A stretch of DNA of 36,457 nt from Candidatus Blautia stercoravium (lineage in GTDB: Bacteria > Bacillota > Clostridia > Lachnospirales > Lachnospiraceae): the NCBI GenBank assembly GCA_019114495.1, contig DXFK01000080.1, forward strand, positions 1 to 36,457. Direction: 5' to 3'. Below, piece by piece: positions 28,082-36,457 of the stretch (positions are counted from its first letter, which is position 1; every line of letters begins with the position of its first letter). The notes under the pieces are model-generated. The model ran no database searches and was not told where the DNA came from. It saw only the letters and a list, made by a program, of their open reading frames with translations. A program made the translations under genes and the position numbers.

Positions 28082-28156
28082 ATGGACGACAGTCCTGAGA
28101 ATTACCCGACAATCAATAAAATAATGACCATTCCATGTGATATTATGAATAGATAA
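28082..28156 (+). CDS. Candidate leader peptide MDDSPENYPTINKIMTIPCDIMNR
   Basis: 24 codons with an upstream AAAGGAAG (about 14 nt spacing, somewhat long); stop codon abuts a terminator-like hairpin. Confidence 0.4.
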   Translation: MDDSPENYPTINKIMTIPCDIMNR

Positions 28157-28157
28157 C

Positions 28158-28240
28158 GGAGCTGCTGCACAGCTTAGATGGGGGTTTGGACTCTTTTGCA
28201 CATTTTTTCCCGTCTTTCTGTGGAGCCGCTCCTTTTTGTG
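28158..28240 (+). terminator. Terminator-like hairpin in the 5' leader (candidate attenuator)
   Basis: GGAGCTGCTGCACAG (28158-28172) pairs 13/15 with CTGTGGAGCCGCTCC (28218-28232), followed by TTTTTGTGTTT; competing AGCTG-ctgca-CAGCT hairpin in the left arm. Confidence 0.6.
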
Positions 28241-28283
28241 TTTCATTATCACTTTTATTATTTATTATTTTCGGAGGAATACT

Positions 28284-29576
28284 ATGATTGGTTCAATTAT
28301 TTTATTAGCAGTACTGATTTTATTAAACGCTGTTTTCGCAAGTGCGGAAATTGCAGTCATTTCCATGAATGAAACAAAGTTGAAAATGCTCACAGAGCAG
28401 GGAAACAAAAAGGCTGTAAAACTGACCAAACTAACCCGGCAGCCGGCACGTTTTCTGGCAACCATTCAGGTGGCCATTACCCTGGCAGGCTTTTTAAGCA
28501 GTGCCTTTGCAGCGGACTATTTTGCCCAGCCTCTGGTGGACACGCTTCTGCAGGCAGGTGTTCCCATCTCGGAGCAGGTGTTAAGCTCCTTGTCTGTTAT
28601 TGTCATTACCATTGTTTTATCTTATTTCAGCCTGGTTTTCGGAGAACTGGTTCCGAAGCGAATTGCTATGAAAAAGGCAGAGACTCTGGCCCTATCCCTG
28701 GCGGGGATTCTGTATACGGTTTCAAAAATCACCGCCCCTCTGGTATCTCTTTTAACGGTATCTACTAATGTTGTTTTAAAACTGCTTGGAATAAATCCGG
28801 AAGAAACGGAAGAACAGGTAACGGAAGAGGAAATCCGTATGATGCTTTCTGAAGGCAGCCAGCAGGGTACCATTGCTAAAGATGAAACAGAAATAATTCA
28901 GAATGTTTTTGACTTTAATGACACCAATGCAGAACAGATTTGTACACATCGAATTGACGTACTTTCTCTAAATTACGAAGACAGTTTAAATACATGGGAA
29001 ACTATTATTTTCGACAGCCGTCATACTTATTACCCCGTATATCGGGAAAATACGGACAATATTGTAGGTATTCTGGATACCAAGGACTATTTTAGAACGA
29101 ACACGAAAACAAGAGAATATATCCTGAAACATGCCTTGGATACCCCCTGGTTTGTGCCTGAAAACATTAAAGCAAACGTACTGTTCCAGGAAATGAAGAA
29201 ATCCAGAAAATATTTTGCCGTGCTGATAGACGAATACGGCGGCATGTCCGGAATCATCACCCTTCACGACCTGATTGAAGCTCTGGTTGGTGATTTGTAT
29301 GAACTGGAAGACGATTTTCAGCGTCCGGAAATTATACAGACAGCAGAAAACACCTGGAATATTCTGGGCAGCGCCAGTCTTGACGATGTGGCAGAAGCCA
29401 TAGGTATCAAGTTGCCTGTTGACCGCTACGATACTTATAACGGGTATGTCTGCGATATTATAGGACGAATCCCAAATCGCGGAGAAAGCTTCACATGTGA
29501 GGCTGATGGACTGAAAATACAAGTACATACGGTAGAGAATCATTGCATTGGAGAAACTACGGTCACGCTGGTGTAA
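28284..29576 (+). CDS. CNNM/HlyC-CorC family membrane protein with DUF21, CBS pair and CorC_HlyC domains
   Basis: MIGSIILLAVLILLNAVFASAEIAVISMNETKLKML; VFGELVPKRIAMKKAE; YPVYRENTDNIVGILDTKDYF; FAVLIDEYGGMSGIITLHDLIEALVGDLYE; start after CGGAGGAATACT. Confidence 0.94.
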   Translation: MIGSIILLAVLILLNAVFASAEIAVISMNETKLKMLTEQGNKKAVKLTKLTRQPARFLATIQVAITLAGFLSSAFAADYFAQPLVDTLLQAGVPISEQVLSSLSVIVITIVLSYFSLVFGELVPKRIAMKKAETLALSLAGILYTVSKITAPLVSLLTVSTNVVLKLLGINPEETEEQVTEEEIRMMLSEGSQQGTIAKDETEIIQNVFDFNDTNAEQICTHRIDVLSLNYEDSLNTWETIIFDSRHTYYPVYRENTDNIVGILDTKDYFRTNTKTREYILKHALDTPWFVPENIKANVLFQEMKKSRKYFAVLIDEYGGMSGIITLHDLIEALVGDLYELEDDFQRPEIIQTAENTWNILGSASLDDVAEAIGIKLPVDRYDTYNGYVCDIIGRIPNRGESFTCEADGLKIQVHTVENHCIGETTVTLV

Positions 29577-29593
29577 AATATCCCTTCTTATCC

Positions 29594-29640
29594 AAAAGGA
29601 CTCCCTCCCCGCAGTCGCCTGCGGGTGGGAGTCCTTTCAA
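29594..29640. terminator. Bidirectional terminator between the convergent CNNM-family and nifJ genes
   Basis: AAAGGACTCCCtCCCCGCAG tcgc CTGCGGGTGGGAGTCCTTT. Confidence 0.85.
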
Positions 29641-29677
29641 TTGTTTGGACACATTTATAACATTTCAGTTAATGGAA

Positions 29678-32600
29678 TTACTCTTCTGTTTTTCCGTACA
29701 GAGTAACCAGTTTGTTCAGATATTCGTATCTTTCCTTAGCTTCAGACTCATTCTTAGCAAACAGTCTTGCTGCTTTTTCCGGATTAGAACGTTTCAGAGA
29801 ATTGTAACGAACTTCTCCGTCTAAGAATTCCTGGTATCCTTCTGCTGACGGTGCTTTAGAATCCAAAGAGAATTTGTTTTCTGCAGCTGGATTGAAGCGG
29901 AAGTTGTGCCAGTATCCACATTTAACAGCTAATTCTTCTTCTGTCTGAGCTTTGCTCATACCTTTCTTGATACCATGGTTGATACATGGAGCATAAGCAA
30001 TAATCAGAGATGGTCCCGGATATGCTTCAGCTTCAGCGATTGCTTTTACAGTCTGGTTGAAGTCTGCACCCATAGCAATCTGAGCAACGTATACATAACC
30101 ATAGCTCATAGCGATAGAAGCCATATCTTTCTTCTTCACTTCTTTACCGCCTGCAGCGAACTGAGCGATAGCACCTGTTGGTGTAGCTTTAGAAGACTGA
30201 CCGCCTGTGTTAGAGTAAACTTCTGTATCGAATACCATAACGTTGATATCCTGTCCGGAAGCTAATACATGGTCAACACCACCGAAACCGATGTCGTATG
30301 CCCAACCGTCACCGCCGAAAATCCACTGAGATTTCTTAGCTAAGAAGTCTTTGTTCTTAACGATGTCTTTGCATACTTCACAGTCAACACCTTCTAATGC
30401 TGCAACTAATTTATCTGTAGCTGCTCCGTTTGTGATTCCGCTTCCGAAAGTATCTAACCATTCCTGGCAAGCTGCTTTTACTTCTTCAGAAGCTTTTTCG
30501 TTAGCCATTACAGACTCAACTTTTTCTTTTAATCCGCCGCGGATAGCTTTCTGAGCTAATAACATACCATATCCGAATTCAGCGTTGTCTTCGAATAAGG
30601 AGTTAGACCAAGCAGGACCCTGTCCTTTTGCGTTTACAGTATATGGTGTAGATGGTGAGGAGTTACCCCAGATAGAAGAACATCCTGTTGCATTAGCAAT
30701 GTACATTCTGTCACCAAATAACTGTGTGATTAATTTAGCATATGGTGTTTCACCACAACCAGCACAAGCTCCTGAGAACTCAAGTAATGGCTGTTTGAAC
30801 TGAGAACCTTTAACTGTATTTTCTTTAAATTTAGCGATAACATCTTCTTTAACCGGTAATTTTACGCCGTAATCGAAGAATTTCTGCTCTCCTGCATTTG
30901 CTTCCATATTTCCCATAACAAGAGCTTTTGCACCCTTCTTACCTGGGCAGACATTAGCACAAGAGCCACATCCTGTACAGTCGTAAGCAGATACAGTTAT
31001 AGCAAATTTGTAATCAGCCATACCTGTCATAGGCAATGTTCTCATTCCTTCCGGAGCTGCCGCTGCTTCTTCATCAGTCATAGCAACCGGACGGATAACG
31101 GCGTGAGGACATACATATGCACAACGGTTACACTGGATACAGTTTTCCGGCTGCCATACAGGGATATCTACTGCAATACCACGTTTTTCAAATGCAGAAG
31201 AACCAGATGGTGTAGTACCGTCAACGTAATCTTTAAATGCAGATACAGGTAATGTATTACCTTCCTGAGCATTTACTTTAGCCTGAACATTGTTTACAAA
31301 GTCAACAACATCCTGGCGTCCGCCTTCAGCATGAGCCATGAATAAACCTTCATCAGCACAGTCTTTCCAGCTTTCCGGAACCTGAATTTCAACAACCTGT
31401 TTAGCACCTGCATCGATAGCGTCATAGTTCATCTGAACGATAGCGTCACCTTTTCTTCCATAAGTAGCTTTTGCAGCAGCTTTCATTAATTCGATAGCCT
31501 GTTCTTCCGGAATGATGTTAGCCAGTTTGAAGAATGCAGACTGAAGAACTGTATTGATACGTCCGCCAAGTCCGATTTCTTTACCAATTTTAATACCATC
31601 AATGACATAGAATTTGATGTTGTGGTTAGCAATGAAAGCTTTTACCTGTCCCGGTAAGTGTTTTTCAAGACCTTCCATATCCCATGGGCAGTTTAACAAG
31701 AATGTACCGCCGTCAACCAATTCCTGAACCATGTTATATTTGTTAACATAAGAAGGATTGTGACAAGCAACAAAGTTAGCCTGTTTAATAAGGTATGTGG
31801 ATTTGATTGGGCTCTTACCAAAACGAAGGTGAGACATTGTAACACCACCGGATTTTTTAGAGTCGTAATCAAAGTATGCCTGTGCATACATATCTGTGTT
31901 GTCACCGATAATCTTGATGGAGTTTTTGTTCGCACCAACAGTACCGTCAGCACCTAAGCCCCAGAATTTGCAGTTGATAGTTCCTTCCGGTGTAGTAACA
32001 AGAGGAGCGCCAACTTCCAGAGATAAGTTTGTAACATCATCCACAATACCGATTGTGAATTTTTCTTTTGTTGTATTTTCATACACAGCAACAATCTGAG
32101 CAGGTGTTGTATCTTTGGAACCTAATCCGTAACGTCCGCTGAAAATTGGTGTGTCGTTGAATTTTGTGCCTTTTAATGCAGCAACAACGTCTAAGTATAA
32201 TGGTTCGCCAAGAGCACCTGGTTCTTTTGTTCTGTCTAATACAGAAATCTGTTTTACAGAATCCGGAATAGCGTTTACTAATGCTTCAGCGCAGAATGGT
32301 CTGTAAAGACGAACAGTAACAAGACCAACTTTTTTGCCTGCTGCCATTAAGTAATCAATGGTTTCTTCGATTGTTTCACATGCAGAACCCATAGCGATGA
32401 TAACGTGTTCAGCATCTTCAGCGCCGTAGTAATTGAATAATTTATAGTTTGTACCGATTTTTTCGTTTACTTTATCCATGTATTCCTGTACTAATGCAGG
32501 TAATGCATCGTAGTATGGGTTACATGCTTCTCTTGCCTGGAAGAAGATATCCGGGTTCTGAGCAGAACCTCTCTGGCATGGGTGATTTGGATTTAAAGCG

Positions 32601-33217
32601 TGTTTACGGAATGCGTCAACAGCGTCCATATCTACCATGTCTTTTAAGTCTTCATAATCCCATGTTTCAATCTTCTGGATTTCATGAGATGTACGGAATC
32701 CGTCGAAGAAGTTGATGAATGGAACTTTACCTTTGATTGCAGAGCAATGAGCAACTGGTGTTAAGTCCATAACTTCCTGTACAGAAGATTCACATAACAT
32801 AGCGCAGCCTGTCTGACGGCATGCGTAAACATCAGAGTGGTCTCCGAAGATAGACAGTGCATGGCTTGCTAAAGCACGAGCAGATACGTTGATAACACCC
32901 GGCAACTGCTCACCAGCGATTTTGTAAAGGTTTGGAATCATCAACAGAAGACCCTGAGATGCTGTATATGTAGTAGTCAGGGCACCTGCTGCCAAAGAGC
33001 CGTGAACTGCACCAGCAGCACCAGCTTCAGACTGCATTTCTGTAACCTGTACTTCCTGTCCGAAAATGTTCTTTCTTCCCTGTGTTGCCCATTCATCTGT
33101 AGCTTCTGCCATTACGGATGAAGGGGTAATCGGATAGATGGCCGCAACATCTGAATAAGCGTATGAAGCATGAGCTGCTGCATGGTTACCATCCATGGTT
33201 TTCATCTTTCTAGCCAT
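29678..33217 (-). CDS. nifJ: Pyruvate:ferredoxin (flavodoxin) oxidoreductase
   Basis: MARKMKTMDGNHAAAHASYAYSDVAAIYPITPSSVMAEATDEWA; two 4Fe-4S motifs CIQCNRCAYVCPHAVIRP and CTGCGSCANVCPGKKGAKAL; TPP-domain GDGWAYDIGFGGVDHVLASGQDINVMVFDTEVYSNTGGQ. Confidence 0.97.
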   Translation of the reverse strand: MARKMKTMDGNHAAAHASYAYSDVAAIYPITPSSVMAEATDEWATQGRKNIFGQEVQVTEMQSEAGAAGAVHGSLAAGALTTTYTASQGLLLMIPNLYKIAGEQLPGVINVSARALASHALSIFGDHSDVYACRQTGCAMLCESSVQEVMDLTPVAHCSAIKGKVPFINFFDGFRTSHEIQKIETWDYEDLKDMVDMDAVDAFRKHALNPNHPCQRGSAQNPDIFFQAREACNPYYDALPALVQEYMDKVNEKIGTNYKLFNYYGAEDAEHVIIAMGSACETIEETIDYLMAAGKKVGLVTVRLYRPFCAEALVNAIPDSVKQISVLDRTKEPGALGEPLYLDVVAALKGTKFNDTPIFSGRYGLGSKDTTPAQIVAVYENTTKEKFTIGIVDDVTNLSLEVGAPLVTTPEGTINCKFWGLGADGTVGANKNSIKIIGDNTDMYAQAYFDYDSKKSGGVTMSHLRFGKSPIKSTYLIKQANFVACHNPSYVNKYNMVQELVDGGTFLLNCPWDMEGLEKHLPGQVKAFIANHNIKFYVIDGIKIGKEIGLGGRINTVLQSAFFKLANIIPEEQAIELMKAAAKATYGRKGDAIVQMNYDAIDAGAKQVVEIQVPESWKDCADEGLFMAHAEGGRQDVVDFVNNVQAKVNAQEGNTLPVSAFKDYVDGTTPSGSSAFEKRGIAVDIPVWQPENCIQCNRCAYVCPHAVIRPVAMTDEEAAAAPEGMRTLPMTGMADYKFAITVSAYDCTGCGSCANVCPGKKGAKALVMGNMEANAGEQKFFDYGVKLPVKEDVIAKFKENTVKGSQFKQPLLEFSGACAGCGETPYAKLITQLFGDRMYIANATGCSSIWGNSSPSTPYTVNAKGQGPAWSNSLFEDNAEFGYGMLLAQKAIRGGLKEKVESVMANEKASEEVKAACQEWLDTFGSGITNGAATDKLVAALEGVDCEVCKDIVKNKDFLAKKSQWIFGGDGWAYDIGFGGVDHVLASGQDINVMVFDTEVYSNTGGQSSKATPTGAIAQFAAGGKEVKKKDMASIAMSYGYVYVAQIAMGADFNQTVKAIAEAEAYPGPSLIIAYAPCINHGIKKGMSKAQTEEELAVKCGYWHNFRFNPAAENKFSLDSKAPSAEGYQEFLDGEVRYNSLKRSNPEKAARLFAKNESEAKERYEYLNKLVTLYGKTEE

Positions 33218-33288
33218 TTGATTTTTTCCTCCTTGAAAATTGTTGTTTTTTTAACAATATTCCACTTCGCTCACGAAGTCTATAAGAA

Positions 33289-33317
33289 ATTATAGCACGA
33301 TTTGAAGTGCATGTCCA
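33289..33317 (-). promoter_or_regulatory. nifJ promoter
   Basis: Minus strand TGGACA-17 nt-TATAAT. Confidence 0.65.
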
Positions 33318-33379
33318 TTTGTAAAACATAAGAAAATCAAATGTTTTCCCAAAAAAACATGCACTCTCCTGCTTTTGAC

Positions 33380-33799
33380 TTATTTTTCTTCTGAAACTTC
33401 CCCTGCAATAATTTCCGCAATAGATTTTGCAGACAATTCCCGCAGCAAAACACCCTGTATTCTTTCCAATTCCCTGTGTACCCTGCAGCCACAGTCCTCC
33501 TGGTTATGTACACAGGGCTTCTTGGGATTCATACACTCTATCATATAGAAGTCCGGCTCTACCGCCAGATAAATATCCAGAAGCGTCAGCTCCTCTATAG
33601 AACGCTTCAGCGCATAGCCGCCGTTGCTTCCCCGAAAGGACTTTACAATTTCCTTTTTTTCCAGTTTTTTCAGTATTTTATATACAAACGCCGGTGTAAG
33701 CCCTTCCTGGTCGCAAACCTGGTTGACGCACATCTTTTCACCATTTGCCAGGGCGCGTACAATCCTTACGCCATAGTCACATTCTCTTGTAATCAGCAT
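33380..33799 (-). CDS. Rrf2 family transcriptional regulator
   Basis: MLITRECDYGVRIVRALANGEKMCVNQVCDQEGLTPAFVYKILKKLEKKEIVKSFRGSNGGYALKR; Cys cluster CMNPKKPCVHNQEDCGC. Confidence 0.94.
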   Translation of the reverse strand: MLITRECDYGVRIVRALANGEKMCVNQVCDQEGLTPAFVYKILKKLEKKEIVKSFRGSNGGYALKRSIEELTLLDIYLAVEPDFYMIECMNPKKPCVHNQEDCGCRVHRELERIQGVLLRELSAKSIAEIIAGEVSEEK

Positions 33800-33846
33800 G
33801 ATACTTTCCCTTCTTTTGTTGTTTACTTCCTAAATATACAAATGTA

Positions 33847-33875
33847 ATTATAGCTATCTGTACTGTATTTATCAA
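33847..33875 (-). promoter_or_regulatory. Promoter of the Rrf2-family gene
   Basis: Minus strand TTGATA-17 nt-TATAAT. Confidence 0.65.
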
Positions 33876-33976
33876 GTATTTTTTCGCAAGAAACACTTGC
33901 AAAATCCAGGTTTTACGGTAAAATAAAAGAGATTACGCATTAATATTGTTTTTGTTAAGTGAGGTATGAATAAAAC

Positions 33977-35608
33977 ATGATTGCAGCAAATAATGTTACA
34001 TTACGAATCGGTAAGAAAGCACTGTTTGAAGATGTCAATATTAAATTTACAGAAGGAAACTGCTATGGTCTTATTGGTGCCAACGGCGCCGGAAAATCAA
34101 CATTCTTAAAAATCCTTTCCGGACAGCTGGAAACCACTAATGGAAATATTACCATTACACCTGGACAGCGTCTTTCCTTCCTGCAGCAGGACCACTTCAA
34201 ATACGACGCTTTCACTGTCCTTGATACCGTTATTATGGGAAATCAGCGTCTGTATGACATCATGAAGGAAAAAGAAGCGATTTACGCAAAAGAAGATTTC
34301 ACGGACGAAGACGGTATCCGGGCCAGCGAACTGGAAGGCGAATTTGCAGAAATGAACGGCTGGGAAGCAGAATCTGACGCCGCTATGCTCTTAAACGGAC
34401 TGGGCATCGACACTGATTTACACTATGCCCTTATGGCTGACTTAAAAGGCAGTGAAAAGGTGAAAGTGCTTCTGGCTCAGGCCCTGTTTGGAAACCCTGA
34501 CATTCTGCTTCTGGACGAGCCTACAAACCATTTGGACTTAGACGCCATTGAATGGCTGGAAGAATTTTTGATTAACTTTGAAAATACGGTCATTGTGGTA
34601 TCCCATGACCGTTATTTCTTAAACAAAGTCTGTACTCATACTGCTGATATTGACTACGGCAAAATCCAGCTTTATGCCGGAAACTATGATTTCTGGTATG
34701 AATCCAGCCAGCTTCTCATCAAACAGATGAAAGAAGCCAACCGTAAGAAAGAGGAAAAGATTAAGGAACTGCAGGAATTTATTTCCCGCTTCTCCGCCAA
34801 TGCTTCCAAATCCAAGCAGGCGACTTCCAGAAAACGTGCGCTGGAAAAAATTCAGTTAGACGACATGCGCCCTTCCAGCCGTAAATATCCTTACATCGAC
34901 TTCCGTCCAAACCGAGAAATCGGAAACGAAGTGCTTATGGTAGAAGGTCTGTCCAAAACCATTGACGGTGTAAAAATTCTGGATAACCTGACCTTCACTC
35001 TGGGACGTGAGGATAAAGTGGCTTTTGTAGGCGGCAATGAGCGTGCCAAAACTGTTCTTTTCCAGATTTTAACGGGAGAAATGGAACCGGATGAAGGTAC
35101 TTACAAATGGGGCGTTACCACGACACAGGCCTATTTTCCAAAAGACAGCACCAAAGAATTTGACAATGATTTAACCATTGCAGACTGGCTCACCGGATAT
35201 TCTGAAATCAAGGACGCTACTTATGTCCGCGGTTTCCTTGGCCGTATGCTCTTTCCTGGAGAAGACGGAGTAAAAAAAGTCCGGGTACTTTCCGGTGGTG
35301 AAAAGGTAAGATGTCTGTTGTCCAAAATGATGATTTCCGGGGCAAACATCCTGATTTTCGATGAACCGACCAACCACCTGGATATGGAATCCATTACAGC
35401 CTTAAACAACGGTATGATAAAATTCCCAGGTGTGATTCTCTTTGCCTCTCACGACCACCAGATTGTACAGACCACTGCAAACCGTATTATGGAAATTCTT
35501 CCAAACGGTGTATTAATCGACAAGATTACCACTTACGACGAATATCTTGCAAACGATGAAATGGCGAGAAAACGTCAGGTTTATACCATGACCGAAGAAG
35601 ACAACTAA
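33977..35608 (+). CDS. ABC-F family ATPase (YbiT/EttA-like)
   Basis: Two NBDs in tandem: GLIGANGAGKSTFLKILSG, LLLDEPTNHLDLDAIEWLEEFL, VSHDRYFLNKV; second NBD LSGGEKVRCLLSKMM, IFDEPTNHLDMESI. Confidence 0.94.
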   Translation: MIAANNVTLRIGKKALFEDVNIKFTEGNCYGLIGANGAGKSTFLKILSGQLETTNGNITITPGQRLSFLQQDHFKYDAFTVLDTVIMGNQRLYDIMKEKEAIYAKEDFTDEDGIRASELEGEFAEMNGWEAESDAAMLLNGLGIDTDLHYALMADLKGSEKVKVLLAQALFGNPDILLLDEPTNHLDLDAIEWLEEFLINFENTVIVVSHDRYFLNKVCTHTADIDYGKIQLYAGNYDFWYESSQLLIKQMKEANRKKEEKIKELQEFISRFSANASKSKQATSRKRALEKIQLDDMRPSSRKYPYIDFRPNREIGNEVLMVEGLSKTIDGVKILDNLTFTLGREDKVAFVGGNERAKTVLFQILTGEMEPDEGTYKWGVTTTQAYFPKDSTKEFDNDLTIADWLTGYSEIKDATYVRGFLGRMLFPGEDGVKKVRVLSGGEKVRCLLSKMMISGANILIFDEPTNHLDMESITALNNGMIKFPGVILFASHDHQIVQTTANRIMEILPNGVLIDKITTYDEYLANDEMARKRQVYTMTEEDN

Positions 35609-35618
35609 TCTTTCTGAG

Positions 35619-35660
35619 GCTGCCGCATGAAGCAGAAACGACTTAATGCGGCAGCTTTTC
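35619..35660 (+). terminator. Terminator of the ABC-F gene overlapping the 3' end of the convergent AraC gene
   Basis: GCTGCCGCAT (35619-35628) / ATGCGGCAGC (35646-35655) followed by TTTTCGTCTTTC. Confidence 0.75.
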
Positions 35661-36457
35661 GTCTTTCATTCCTATCTGTATTTTCAAGTCTTTGTATTCT
35701 TTTGGTGAAATCCCAAACTCTTTTTTAAAGGCCCGGTAAAAGCTGGAATAATCCTTAAAGCCAAACATCAGATAGGCCCGGCTGATACTGATGTTTCCCA
35801 AAATCGCGTCCTGACAGGCGGTCAGACGTTTTTTCATAATATACTGGTGAATCGAAATTCCTGTATTTTCTTTAAAAATATGAGCAATATGATATTTGCT
35901 CACATAAAACTCTCCGGCTAGATACTCTAATGACAAATCCTGTTCCAGATGGTCGTCAATGTACTGCAGAATATTCTGGTAAAGGTTCTGGTCTTCCTTT
36001 ATTTTCCCCGGATTGTTTTTTTCATAGGCCATGCGGTTTAAATGGAGAAGCAAATCACAGATATTAATGAAAATCCGCGCTTCTTTTCCATAGCGCTCTG
36101 CGTAAATTTCCTCCATCAGATGAAATATTTTAGACTGAATACTGGAAAATTCCACCGTGCTGTTGTGATACACATACTGCTTCTTTTCCGCTGCACGCTG
36201 AACCAGATAATAATAATCTTCTGACATCTTCCGCAGACGCTGATAATATTCCACACTAATCCAGAATACAAAGCGGCTGTAAGGCTGTTCCTGGTCGTGA
36301 ATCACCACTTTATGCGGAATTCCCGGCGGCAGAATAACCACATCTCCCGCCTCCAGTTTGTACAGCTTATCCCGAATCAGGATAGACACACTTCCTTCCA
36401 GAAAAAAATACATTTCGTAATATTTATGTATATGGCTGTCCACATTGCCCAGATGAC
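35643..36457 (-). CDS. AraC family transcriptional regulator (cupin + double HTH), N-terminus cut off by the window end
   Basis: ...HLGNVDSHIHKYYEMYFFLEGSVSILIRDKLYKLEAGDVVILPPGIPHKV; C-terminal FKDYSSFYRAFKKEFGISPKEYKDL; the M at 36443 is a GTG and the frame stays open upstream. Confidence 0.93.
   Translation of the reverse strand, partial: HLGNVDSHIHKYYEMYFFLEGSVSILIRDKLYKLEAGDVVILPPGIPHKVVIHDQEQPYSRFVFWISVEYYQRLRKMSEDYYYLVQRAAEKKQYVYHNSTVEFSSIQSKIFHLMEEIYAERYGKEARIFINICDLLLHLNRMAYEKNNPGKIKEDQNLYQNILQYIDDHLEQDLSLEYLAGEFYVSKYHIAHIFKENTGISIHQYIMKKRLTACQDAILGNISISRAYLMFGFKDYSSFYRAFKKEFGISPKEYKDLKIQIGMKDEKLPH

Noticed and set aside
28094-28110. CCTGAGAATTACCC resembles part of the TPP riboswitch (CTGAGA...ACCC)
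   Set aside because: The rest of the thi-box core (GAACCTGATCTGG...CCAGCG) is absent and the downstream gene is not thiamine-related.
28044-28284. M-box or yybP-ykoY riboswitch upstream of the CNNM/CorC-family gene
   Set aside because: I could not find the conserved core strings of either family by eye; an Infernal scan would settle it.
28986-29543. 185-aa minus-strand ORF
   Set aside because: Antisense to the CNNM/CorC-family gene; shadow frame.
1-36457. CRISPR arrays, tRNA/rRNA genes, prophage, IS elements, toxin-antitoxin or defence islands
   Set aside because: No repeat-spacer structure, RNA gene sequence, transposase or integrase seen; the window reads as core genome.

Overview
The window looks like ordinary core genome of a low-to-mid GC Firmicute, probably gut Lachnospiraceae (Blautia/Ruminococcus-like; inferred from protein flavour only). 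It is densely packed and mostly minus-strand. I can support about 30 protein-coding genes, including trigger factor (cut by the window start), DJ-1, RluA, SEC-C MetAP, DegV, fused MFS/spermidine synthase, a DUF3048 lipoprotein, RidA, an XPD/DinG-like helicase, an HPr-like protein, Mrp, a CsoR-family regulator, xpt, an ECF S component, Pol IV, a class V aminotransferase with selD, ExoIII, a PurF-like protein, recO-era, an M16C peptidase, MATE, a CNNM/CorC-family protein, pyruvate:ferredoxin oxidoreductase, Rrf2, ABC-F and AraC (cut by the window end). I saw no rRNA, tRNA, CRISPR array, prophage or IS element. The best candidates for something new are: (1) a PurF-like protein that starts MGGIFG and appears to have lost its whole glutaminase active site while keeping the PRPP motif; (2) a 5' leader upstream of the CNNM/CorC gene with a 24-codon ORF (MDDSPENYPTINKIMTIPCDIMNR) directly abutting a terminator-like hairpin, consistent with Mg-responsive attenuation; (3) an orphan plus-strand transcription unit at about 4264-4520 with a perfect promoter, two related stem-loop repeats and a terminator, a candidate small RNA; (4) an HPr-fold protein that lost His15 but kept the Ser46 region. 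All functional statements come from reading the sequence; no searches were run.
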